From Myxococcales bacterium (GTDB taxonomy: Bacteria; Myxococcota; Myxococcia; Myxococcales; JAKAPL01), in the NCBI GenBank assembly GCA_021783235.1, contig JAJXUD010000011.1:1-64000 (forward strand): a DNA stretch of 64,000 bases. Direction: 5' to 3'. The position numbers and the translations under genes were made by a program. Numbering within the stretch: position 1 is the first letter of the stretch; each line of letters opens with the position of its first letter. Shown piece by piece: positions 56,469 through 63,561 of the stretch. The notes beneath the pieces were generated by a model. That model did not search any database. It had not been told where the DNA came from and worked only from the letters and a program-made list of their open reading frames with translations.

Positions 56469-57007
56469 CGACCCGCCGCGCTCTGCTGGTCGTTCGGGTC
56501 CACGGCGAGCAGGGTGACGCTCCCCGACTGAGCCGTCTCGATGCCGAACGAGCCGCCGTCGCCGTCCTCCCAGTCGAACTCGGCGATGGCGCCCGAGGGC
56601 GGCAGCGCCGGCGCGACGGGGTAGCTGCCGAGCTGCGCCCCGGCGAGGTGGAGCCGCAGCATGTTCCAGGGCGGGGGGACGCCGCCGTCCTGGAGGAGGC
56701 CGCAGAGCCCCGGCGCGTCGGCGAGGAAGACGAGCGTGTAGGCGGGGCCGCCGTCGGGGGTGACCACCTGGTAGCTGGACGAGACGAGGTCGAAGCCACG
56801 GCCGTCGACGCTGCCCATCGAGCCGTTGGGCCCCACGGGGCCGCCGTCCAGACCGCCGTCGGTCGGGCCGGAGCCGCCGTCGGGGGGCGGCCCGCCGTCG
56901 AGGACGTCGAGCGGATTGTGGTAGCGGGACGGCGCCGGCTCGATCACCGGGGAGAAGCAGCCGACGATGGCGGCGAGCGAGGCGGCGAGGGCGACGGCGC
57001 GAAGCAC
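56378..57007 (-). CDS. Lipoprotein of unknown function
   Basis: A 209-residue lipoprotein (lipobox AAIVGCFS). The first mature part is a Pro/Asp/Gly linker (DGGPPPDGGSGPTDGGLDGG). The rest is a beta-rich domain (YTLVFLADAPGLCGLLQDGG, GAIAEFDWEDGDGGSFGIET, AGRYEVDFADAGSLAGHF). Two of its three cysteines may form a disulfide. Its 3' end overlaps kamA for 91 nt tail to tail. The function cannot be told. Confidence 0.7.
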   Translation of the reverse strand: MLRAVALAASLAAIVGCFSPVIEPAPSRYHNPLDVLDGGPPPDGGSGPTDGGLDGGPVGPNGSMGSVDGRGFDLVSSSYQVVTPDGGPAYTLVFLADAPGLCGLLQDGGVPPPWNMLRLHLAGAQLGSYPVAPALPPSGAIAEFDWEDGDGGSFGIETAQSGSVTLLAVDPNDQQSAAGRYEVDFADAGSLAGHFTASPCAAVPAQAGE

Positions 57008-57207
57008 GCGCGAAGGCTAGTGGGCCGCCCGAGGCCGGGTCAAGCGGCCGGCGGGCCGGAGATCGGAGCGGGGCAGCTCCGGAGCCGCTCGGGGCCGACC
57101 GCCAGGCGCTTGACGAGCCCTTCTCATCGCCCGGGCGCTCCCGGCCAGCGCTCGAAGGGCCCGAAGGGCCATGCCCGGCCCGACGGCCTCCGTGCTAGAA
57201 CCGGGGC

Positions 57208-58704
57208 ATGGACGCCGCCGCCCTGCAGCGACGCTGCGACAAGCTCTCCTCCATCCTCGAGGTGGCGCGCGCCATGGCGACGCAGCGCGACCTCGACGCC
57301 CTGCTGTCGATGGTGCTCTCCGCCGCGGCGCGGGTCGCCGAGGCCGACCGCTGCTCCATCTTCCTCGTCGACCGCGAGCGGGGCGATCTCTGGACGCGCG
57401 TCGCCCAGGGCATGGGAGCGGCGCAGGAGATCCGCACCCCGCTCGGCGTCGGCATCGCGGGCCACGTCGCGCTCACGGGCGAGGCGCTCGTCATCCCCGA
57501 CGCCTACGCCGATCCGCGCTTCAACCGCGCCGTCGACCAGGCGACGGGCTACCGGACGCGCAACATCCTCACCGTGCCGATGCGCAGCGCCGAGCGAGAG
57601 GGGGCCGTCACGGGCGTCCTGCAGGCGCTCAACCGCGAGGACGGCGGGGACTTCAACCGAGAGGACCAGGAGCTGCTCGAGGGGCTCGGGGGCCAGGCGG
57701 CGGCGGCCCTCGAGAACGCCTTCCTCCACGGCGAGATCGAGCGGCTCTTCGAGGGCTTCGTCCACGCCTCGGTGGTCGCCATCGAGTCGCGCGACCCGAC
57801 CACCGCCGGCCACAGCGAGCGGGTGGCGAAGCTCACCCTCGCGCTCGCCCAGCGGATCGAGCGCGAGCCGCGAGGCCCGTGGGCAGGACGCCGCTTCAGC
57901 CGCGAAGAGCTCCAGGAGATCCGCTACGCCGCCCTGCTCCACGACTTCGGCAAGGTGGGCGTGCGCGAGAACGTCCTCGTCAAGGCGAACAAGCTCTACC
58001 CGCACGAGCTCGCGCTGCTCGAGAGCCGCTTCGAGCTCGCGGCGCGCTCGCGCGAGCTCGAGTCGGCGCGGCGACGGCTCGCCCTGCTCGAGCGCGGCGC
58101 CGCTCGCGCCGAGATCGAGGCCGAGGGCGCCCGGCTCGAGGTCGAGCTGCGCGACCTCGCGGGCTTCCGCGAGCTGGTCCACGGCTGCAACCGCCCCACG
58201 CTGCTCGCCGAGGGAGGCCACGAGCGGTTGCGCGAGATCGCCAGCGCCACCGTCGACCCCTCGGGCGCGCAGCCGCTCCTCACGGAGGCCGAGCTCACCC
58301 GGCTCTCGATCCGAAAGGGAAGCCTCTCGGAGGAGGAGCGGCGCGAGATCGAGTCGCACGTCACCCACACCTTCCGCTTCCTCAGCCAGATCCCCTGGAC
58401 GCGCTCGTTGCGCCGCATCCCCGAGATCGCCTACGGGCACCACGAGAAGCTCGACGGCCGGGGCTATCCGCGCAAGCTGCCGCCCCAGGCCATCGCGCTC
58501 GAGACCCGCATGATGACGATCGCGGACATCTACGACGCCCTCACCGCGAACGACCGGCCGTACAAGAAGGCCGTCCCGCACCCGAGGGCGCTCGAAATCC
58601 TCGAGATGGAGGCTCGCGAGGGGCAGCTCGACCCGGACCTCTTGCGCGTCTTCGTGGACGCCGAGGTGCCGGCCGCGGCGCTGGGCAGCCCAGCGGCGCG
58701 CTGA
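57208..58704 (+). CDS. GAF and HD-GYP-type phosphohydrolase
   Basis: A 498-residue protein. GAF domain at about 15-175 (ADRCSIFLVDRERGDLWTRV, LGVGIAGHVALTGEALVIPD). HD-GYP half from about 190: SRDPTTAGHSERVAKLTLAL, LLHDFGKVGVRENVLV, then a coiled-coil insert of about 130 residues (265-390), then EIAYGHHEKLDGRGYPRKLP and IADIYDALTANDRPYKK. HD-GYP enzymes degrade cyclic-di-GMP. All metal His/Asp residues appear present. Signal input by GAF is likely. Confidence 0.88.
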   Translation: MDAAALQRRCDKLSSILEVARAMATQRDLDALLSMVLSAAARVAEADRCSIFLVDRERGDLWTRVAQGMGAAQEIRTPLGVGIAGHVALTGEALVIPDAYADPRFNRAVDQATGYRTRNILTVPMRSAEREGAVTGVLQALNREDGGDFNREDQELLEGLGGQAAAALENAFLHGEIERLFEGFVHASVVAIESRDPTTAGHSERVAKLTLALAQRIEREPRGPWAGRRFSREELQEIRYAALLHDFGKVGVRENVLVKANKLYPHELALLESRFELAARSRELESARRRLALLERGAARAEIEAEGARLEVELRDLAGFRELVHGCNRPTLLAEGGHERLREIASATVDPSGAQPLLTEAELTRLSIRKGSLSEEERREIESHVTHTFRFLSQIPWTRSLRRIPEIAYGHHEKLDGRGYPRKLPPQAIALETRMMTIADIYDALTANDRPYKKAVPHPRALEILEMEAREGQLDPDLLRVFVDAEVPAAALGSPAAR

Positions 58705-58738
58705 GGATGCGCGCGCTCGCCTCGAGCGTTCAAGAACC

Positions 58739-59344
58739 GTGCGGCTCGATCGAGACTTCTTCGCGGAGCCGGCCCGCGAGGTGGCGCGCCGGTTGATCGG
58801 CGCCCGGCTCGTCCGCCGCTTCGACGACGGCCGGTTCGCGGTGGGACGGATCGTCGAGACCGAGGCCTACGTCGGCCCCGAGGATCTCGCCTGCCACGCC
58901 TCGCGCGGCCGGACGGCCCGCACCGAGGTGATGTTCGGCCCGCCGGGCCACGCCTATGTCTTCCTCGTCTACGGCATGCACCACTGCCTGAACGCGGTCA
59001 CCGATCCGCAAGGACGACCCGCCGCCGTGCTCTTGCGCGCGATCGAGCCCGTCATGGGCATCGCCGCCCCGACGAACGGACCGGGCCGCCTCTGCCGGGC
59101 GCTCGGCATCGACCTCGCCTTCTACGGCGAGGATCTCTGCGGCGAGAGGCTCTTCGTCGAGGCCGGCGCGCCGCGGGCGCCGGTCGACGCGAGCGCCCGC
59201 ATCGGCGTCGACTACGCGGGCGCCTGGGCGCGGAGGAGGCTGCGCTTCTCCGAACGCCGAAACCCCTTCGTCTCGGGGAGGCGGGGCGCTCCCCGAAAGC
59301 GGTTGTCCCGCCCTGGAGCGAGCCCTACAGTGGCGCTGCGATGA
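58739..59344 (+). CDS. mpg: 3-methyladenine DNA glycosylase (AAG/MPG family)
   Basis: A 201-residue base-excision enzyme that removes alkylated purines. Motifs are VGRIVETEAYVGPEDLACHA with the catalytic Glu, RTARTEVMFGPPGHAYVFLV, YGMHHCLNAVT and NGPGRLCRALGI. The GTG start lies 34 nt after the HD-GYP stop. Its stop overlaps the ATG of the next gene (ATGA). Confidence 0.92.
   Translation: MRLDRDFFAEPAREVARRLIGARLVRRFDDGRFAVGRIVETEAYVGPEDLACHASRGRTARTEVMFGPPGHAYVFLVYGMHHCLNAVTDPQGRPAAVLLRAIEPVMGIAAPTNGPGRLCRALGIDLAFYGEDLCGERLFVEAGAPRAPVDASARIGVDYAGAWARRRLRFSERRNPFVSGRRGAPRKRLSRPGASPTVALR
59303..59331 (+). promoter_or_regulatory. Promoter inside the 3' end of mpg
   Basis: TTGTCC (59303-59308), 17 nt, TACAGT (59326-59331). 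ATG 59341 lies 9 nt beyond, again leaderless. This would let the GMC oxidoreductase pair be expressed apart from mpg. Confidence 0.55.
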
Positions 59345-59934
59345 TTCCCGCGCCGCTCCCGCCGCCCGCCGAGGAGACCCGCCCCGCGCCCCCGTCCCCG
59401 GCCGGCTTCGGAAGGCGGGAGCTCTTGCGTGGGGCGCTCTGGACCGGGGCGGCGATGGCCTCGGGCGGACTCCTCTACCGGGCCTGCTTCGGCTCGGGCG
59501 TCCCCGGTCGCGGGCTGCTCGCGCTCACCGAGGGCGAGTTCCTCACCGCCGCCTCCGCCGCCGGCGCCTTCTTCCCACGGGGTGAGTTCGAGGTCAGCGC
59601 GGAGGAGGCGCACGTCGGGGAGTTCCTCGATCGCTACATCCACGACATGCCCCGGGCGAAGGCGCGCCTCTTCAAGCTCCTCCTGCGGACGCTCGAGTAC
59701 AGCCCCGCCGTGGCCATCCAGAGCCTGACCCGCTTCTCTCGCCTCTCGCTCTCCGACCGCCGCCGCGTGCTCGAGGCCTGGGAGCACAGCCGGCTCTTCG
59801 CTCAACGGACCGCCCACCGCGCGCTCCTCTTCGCCTGCGCGAGCGGCTACTTCGAGGACGACGCCGTGCTCGCCAAGATGGGCTGGGGCGTCGGCTGCGT
59901 CGTGAGCCCACGGGAGAAGGGCGAGCTGCCGTGA
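59341..59934 (+). CDS. Tat-exported gluconate-2-dehydrogenase-subunit-3-like protein
   Basis: A 197-residue protein. A Tat-type signal (FGRRELLRGALWTGAAMASG) follows a Pro-rich start. The mature part (LLALTEGEFLTAASAAGAFF, then YIHDMPRAKARLFKLLLRTL) matches the small subunit 3 that accompanies GMC-type membrane dehydrogenases. The Tat signal would carry the complex to the periplasm. It overlaps the GMC gene by 4 nt. Confidence 0.75.
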   Translation: MIPAPLPPPAEETRPAPPSPAGFGRRELLRGALWTGAAMASGGLLYRACFGSGVPGRGLLALTEGEFLTAASAAGAFFPRGEFEVSAEEAHVGEFLDRYIHDMPRAKARLFKLLLRTLEYSPAVAIQSLTRFSRLSLSDRRRVLEAWEHSRLFAQRTAHRALLFACASGYFEDDAVLAKMGWGVGCVVSPREKGELP

Positions 59935-61433
59935 TCCGCTCGGCCCAGGAGCTCGTGGGCTCGGCCGGAACCGCGATCTGGCAGGCCGACGTCTGCGTCG
60001 TCGGAACCGGCGCGGGCGGCGCAGCCGTCGGCCACACGCTCGCGAAGGCCGGCGCGAAGGTCCTCTTCCTCGAGGAGGGGCGCTCCTGGGCGCCCGAGCA
60101 GTTCGTGCCGAAGCCGTCGGTGGCCTATCGCAACCTCTACCAGGACCGGAACACGCGGGTCATGGAGGGGAAGAGCTACATCCCGCTCCCCGGCGGCCGC
60201 GGGGTGGGCGGCTCGACGCTCGTCAACTCGGGCATCTGTTTCCGCGCGCCCGACCGAGTGCGGCGGCGCTGGAGCTCGTTCGGCCTGGACTGGGCGGCGC
60301 CGGGCGGCGAACTCGACGCGATCTACGGCGAGGTCGAGGCGCTGCTCGGGGTCGCGAAGACCGACCCGTCCCAGGCGAGAGGCAACAACCTCATCTTCAA
60401 GAAGGGAGTCGAGAGGCTCGGGCACCCGGGCGGCGACTTCATCTCGCGAAACGCCCCGGGCTGCGTCGGCTGCGGCGTCTGCCAGCTCGGCTGCCCCACC
60501 GGCGGAAAGGCGAGCGCCGACCTGACCTTCATCCCGGAGGCGATGGACTCGGGCGCCGAGGTCCACACGGGCTGCCGCGTCGAACGGATCTTGCTCGAGC
60601 GGGGGCGCTGCATCGGGGTCGAGGGGATCGCGCTCTCGCCGGACGACCGGTCGATCGGCCGCTTCCAGGTGCGGGCCGGCAAGACCGTGCTCGCGGGCAG
60701 CGCCGTCGGGACGCCGCTCCTCCTCTGGCGATCGGGCACCGGCAACCGCAGCGGCCAGGTCGGGAAGAACCTGCACGTCCACCCGGGGACCGGCACGATC
60801 GCCTTCTTCGACGAGGAGATCCGGCTCTGGGACGGCGTCACGCAGGGATACTACGTGGACCTCGAGGACGAGGACATCGTCATCGAGACCTTCTCGGCGA
60901 CTCCCGAGACCTACTACACGCTCGCCCGCCGCTCGGTGGGCGGCGATCTGCGCAAGATGAACCGCATGGCCTCGTGCGGCGCCATGATCGCCGACCGATC
61001 GAGCGGCACGGTGAGGCCCGCACCCGACGGCCGCCCCGAGATCGCCTACTCGCTCGGCGAGGAGGATCGAGCGCGGCTCATCCGATCGCTGCGCTTCATC
61101 AACACCGTCTACGCCGCCGCCGGGGCCGTCGAGCTGCAGGCCGGCGTCACCGGAGTGCCCACCGTCCGGACGCTCGACGAGGCGCTCGCGCAGCTCCACC
61201 CGGACGTCGCGCTCCACGAGATGAACGTCTACGCAAGTCACCCGCAAGGGACCTGCCGCATGGGCGTCGATCCGGACGAATCGGTGGTCCGCCCCGACGG
61301 GCGCACCCACGACGTCGAGGCGCTCTACGTCGCCGACGGGAGCCTCTTTCCCGAGGCGCTGGGCGTGAACCCGCAGATCACCATCATGTCACTGGCGGTC
61401 TGGATTGGCCGTCGCATGGCTGCCGGCGGCTGA
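59931..61433 (+). CDS. GMC-family FAD oxidoreductase with four-Cys motif
   Basis: A 500-residue enzyme. FAD site DVCVVGTGAGGAAVGHTLAK. GGRGVGGSTLVNSGICFRAP is the second GMC motif. The C-terminal catalytic His region reads ASHPQGTCRMGVDPDESVV and the end LGVNPQITIMSLAVW. A CVGCGVCQLGC cluster (C-x2-C-x2-C-x3-C, near residue 178) looks like a ferredoxin-type [4Fe-4S] ligand set and may pass electrons. It has no signal of its own, so it probably co-exports with the Tat subunit. The alcohol, sterol or sugar substrate is unknown. Confidence 0.85.
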   Translation: MIRSAQELVGSAGTAIWQADVCVVGTGAGGAAVGHTLAKAGAKVLFLEEGRSWAPEQFVPKPSVAYRNLYQDRNTRVMEGKSYIPLPGGRGVGGSTLVNSGICFRAPDRVRRRWSSFGLDWAAPGGELDAIYGEVEALLGVAKTDPSQARGNNLIFKKGVERLGHPGGDFISRNAPGCVGCGVCQLGCPTGGKASADLTFIPEAMDSGAEVHTGCRVERILLERGRCIGVEGIALSPDDRSIGRFQVRAGKTVLAGSAVGTPLLLWRSGTGNRSGQVGKNLHVHPGTGTIAFFDEEIRLWDGVTQGYYVDLEDEDIVIETFSATPETYYTLARRSVGGDLRKMNRMASCGAMIADRSSGTVRPAPDGRPEIAYSLGEEDRARLIRSLRFINTVYAAAGAVELQAGVTGVPTVRTLDEALAQLHPDVALHEMNVYASHPQGTCRMGVDPDESVVRPDGRTHDVEALYVADGSLFPEALGVNPQITIMSLAVWIGRRMAAGG

Positions 61434-61997
61434 TCTCGGGGGCGGCGCGGAGCTCGGCTTCAACGGGCGAGAGAGCGCCGCGGCAGCCCGCCCGACGTCG
61501 ACGACGACGTAGGTCGACTTCGCTCCGAACTCGGTGGTTGGGCCGAGCGTCTCGCGGAAGGCCGCGCAGCGCCCGTCCGGCGAGAAGCCCCACAGGGAGA
61601 GATCGGTCGCCGCCGGCGATGACGGCGGCGCGCGGTAGATCTCCTTCGCCCGGCCGTCCGAGCGCCGGCGCAGGGTGAGCTCGACGCGGCCCGCGGCGCC
61701 GATCCTCGCCTCCAGGGTGTAGGAGCGGTCGATCCAGGAGGGCGCCGGGCGAGACTGGTCCGAGAAGCGGCCCTCCGCGAGGAGCCGCTCGGCCTCGGTC
61801 CGGCTCGCGGCGTCGTGGATGGCGACGACCTTCTCGACCTGGCCGTCTCTGCAGCGGACGAACGTCACGGTCGGAACGCCGGCCCCCTGGCTGAAGGCCG
61901 AGAAGGCGAACTGGCGCGAGTCGCCGCCAAAGCCCGCGAAGCGCTCCGGCGCGACGAGACTGGCGGCGGAGGCGGCGGCGAGGACGAAGGCGACCAT
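61389..61997 (-). CDS. DUF2259-like secreted protein
   Basis: A 202-residue protein with a signal peptide (MVAFVLAAASAASLVAPERF). RFAGFGGDSRQFAFSAFSQG and LSLWGFSPDGRCAAFRETLG resemble the beta-propeller-like repeats of DUF2259. The tail is Ala/Pro-rich. It overlaps the convergent GMC gene by 45 nt. ATG 61997 was chosen over an upstream start that would bury the signal peptide. Function unknown. Confidence 0.6.
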   Translation of the reverse strand: MVAFVLAAASAASLVAPERFAGFGGDSRQFAFSAFSQGAGVPTVTFVRCRDGQVEKVVAIHDAASRTEAERLLAEGRFSDQSRPAPSWIDRSYTLEARIGAAGRVELTLRRRSDGRAKEIYRAPPSSPAATDLSLWGFSPDGRCAAFRETLGPTTEFGAKSTYVVVDVGRAAAALSRPLKPSSAPPPRSAAGSHATANPDRQ

Positions 61998-62040
61998 GGA
62001 CACCAAGTTCGTCCGCCCCCCCTCGAAGCACAAGGGCCGC

Positions 62041-62233
62041 TAGTGTGCCCCGCCAGAATAAGCGGCACGTTTCGGCGTTCGGGGCACACTAGCCCTTCGA
62101 CGGAGGGCGTGCCGCCCTCCCTGCCAGGCCGCTGGCGCAGCCTGGCATTCCCTCCCTGCCACGGCCGGACTCCCGGCCGGGCCGCCTCCGGCGGCCGGAT
62201 CGATCGTTCCGCTGATTGTGACGGGGTACACTA
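62041..62233. mobile_element. 193-bp MITE-like element
   Basis: The ends are inverted repeats: TAGTGTGCCCCGCCAGAATA at 62041, continuing AGCGG, and the reverse complement of 62209-62233, TAGTGTACCCCGTCACAATC, continuing AGCGG, match at 21 of 25 positions. A TA flanks each side, as for Tc1/IS630-type insertion; an IS21-like end is also possible. Inside are a third copy of the terminus in inverse orientation (62080-62091), the hairpins GGAGGGCG...CGCCCTCC and TGCCAGGC...GCCTGGCA, and a repeated CCCTCCCTGCCA. It has no coding capacity. Confidence 0.75.
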
Positions 62234-62518
62234 GCCCGCGTCGGGCTGGACGAGGCCGCAGTTCCCCGCGCCGCCGTCGCCGGCGGCCTCACAGGCGCAC
62301 TGGTACTGGAGCTGCCGGCAGACGCCGCCCGGCCCGCAGTCCCGGTCGACGGCGCACTGCATCTCGCAGCTCCCGGAGACGCCGCCGTTCACGGCGCAGT
62401 CGGCGCTGCAGACGTAGCCGCCCCAACACTGGGAATCGCTGCAGCAGCTGTTGTGGGTGCAGCCAGGGCCGGCCGCCGCGAACAGGCCCACGACCCCGAC
62501 GATGAGCCAGCTCCGCAC
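62231..62518 (-). CDS. Small Cys-rich lipoprotein
   Basis: A 95-residue lipoprotein (signal ending AAAGPGCTHN). The mature part has many Cys: NSCCSDSQCWGGYVCSADC, then CEMQCAVDRDCGPGGVCRQL and QCACEAAG. The stop codon TAG is formed by the last bases of the MITE-like element, so the C-terminus may have been cut by the insertion. A GTG start with AAGGGAG upstream. Function unknown. Confidence 0.65.
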   Translation of the reverse strand: MRSWLIVGVVGLFAAAGPGCTHNSCCSDSQCWGGYVCSADCAVNGGVSGSCEMQCAVDRDCGPGGVCRQLQYQCACEAAGDGGAGNCGLVQPDAG

Positions 62519-62521
62519 GGT

Positions 62522-62965
62522 CTACGCTCCCTTCGAGTGGTGGCGCGAGATGGGCCGGGGGCCGTCGTCCTCGGGATCGAAACCGAGCGCCAGGTCGCCG
62601 AGCTCGCGGTTCAAGCTCCGGAGCCGCTCCCGCTGCCCGCGCCCCCCGTTCTGGGCGAGTTCGCAGCCATAGGTCCGGCAGCCGAACGGCCGCTCCTCGT
62701 ACACCGTGCAGCGCCCCGCCGCGTCGAGGAAGCGGCAGCCGGCGTCGGGCCGCTCCGCGGGCAGCCGGCCGCCCCGCTCCGCGACCCGCCGGGCGACAAG
62801 CAGCCACTCGATCCGCCAGAGGTACGGCTCCCGGCCGGTCTCGGCGAAGCGGCTGCAACGGGCGCGGCCCGGGCAGGAGAACCCGGACTGCGCCTCGTCG
62901 ACGCGCCCGTAGAAGGCCACGAGGTCGGCGAGCGCCTTGCGGGTCGGGTCGGCGAAGGCCCTCAC
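62522..62965 (-). CDS. YkgJ-family Cys-cluster protein
   Basis: A 147-residue protein of the UPF0153/YkgJ type, predicted to bind zinc or iron with a cluster of Cys. Visible are FSCPGRARCSRF, then AGCRFLDAAGRCTVYEERPF, then GCRTYGCEL. GTG 62965 overlaps the HAD gene stop (GTGA), so the two are coupled. The role of the family is not established. Confidence 0.75.
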   Translation of the reverse strand: MRAFADPTRKALADLVAFYGRVDEAQSGFSCPGRARCSRFAETGREPYLWRIEWLLVARRVAERGGRLPAERPDAGCRFLDAAGRCTVYEERPFGCRTYGCELAQNGGRGQRERLRSLNRELGDLALGFDPEDDGPRPISRHHSKGA

Positions 62966-63561
62966 GCCGAGAGCCCCAGCTCCGCGAGCCTCCGCTTCGT
63001 CGCTTCGGTCCCCTCGTGAACGATGCCCGCGGCGCCCTCGCGCACGATCGCCTCCACGTTCGGTCGCAGGTCGTCGACGAGGACGCACTCCTCGGGGCGC
63101 AGCCCGAACCTGCGAAACGCGGCTCGATAATACTCCGGATCTGGCTTGAGGAGGCCGACCTCGTACGAGAGCTGCTGGCCGCGAAAGCGCGAGAGGACGG
63201 GCAGACGGCCGAGCGCGCAGGCGAAGTGCATCGGGTCCGTGTTGCTCAGCAGGTAGCAGGGGTGACGCCGCGCCAGCGCGGCGGCGAGCTCCTGCATCGG
63301 GCGCAAGTCGTCGAAGATGTCGCACCAGAGCGCCCGGACCTCGTCGACGGAGAGCGGCAGGCCCGCCGCGCGACCGACCGCCGCGGCGAAGCCCTCGGGG
63401 CCGATCCGACCCGTGTCGAAGCCGAGCTTCGCGACGCCGAGCAGCTCCGGCGCGAGCTCTTCCGGCGAGCGGCCAGATCGGATCGAGAGAGCCTCGATCG
63501 CCCGCTCTGGGTGCGGTTCGAGGAGGACCCCGCCGAGGTCGAAGAGGATCGCGCTCGCCAT
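62962..63561 (-). CDS. HAD-superfamily hydrolase
   Basis: A 199-residue HAD subclass IA protein. Motif I AILFDLGGVLLEP with the nucleophile Asp (the second Asp is replaced by Gly, as in the epoxide-hydrolase/YihX group), motif II CYLLSNTD, motif III GLLKPDPEYYRAAFRRFG, motif IV CVLVDDLRPNVEAI. It is likely a sugar- or nucleotide-phosphate phosphatase. It abuts the methyltransferase gene upstream and overlaps the YkgJ gene downstream. Confidence 0.85.
   Translation of the reverse strand: MASAILFDLGGVLLEPHPERAIEALSIRSGRSPEELAPELLGVAKLGFDTGRIGPEGFAAAVGRAAGLPLSVDEVRALWCDIFDDLRPMQELAAALARRHPCYLLSNTDPMHFACALGRLPVLSRFRGQQLSYEVGLLKPDPEYYRAAFRRFGLRPEECVLVDDLRPNVEAIVREGAAGIVHEGTEATKRRLAELGLSA

Noticed and set aside
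61389..62033. Start of the DUF2259-like gene at 62033
   Set aside because: It would add a 12-residue charged stretch before the signal peptide; ATG 61997 is more natural.
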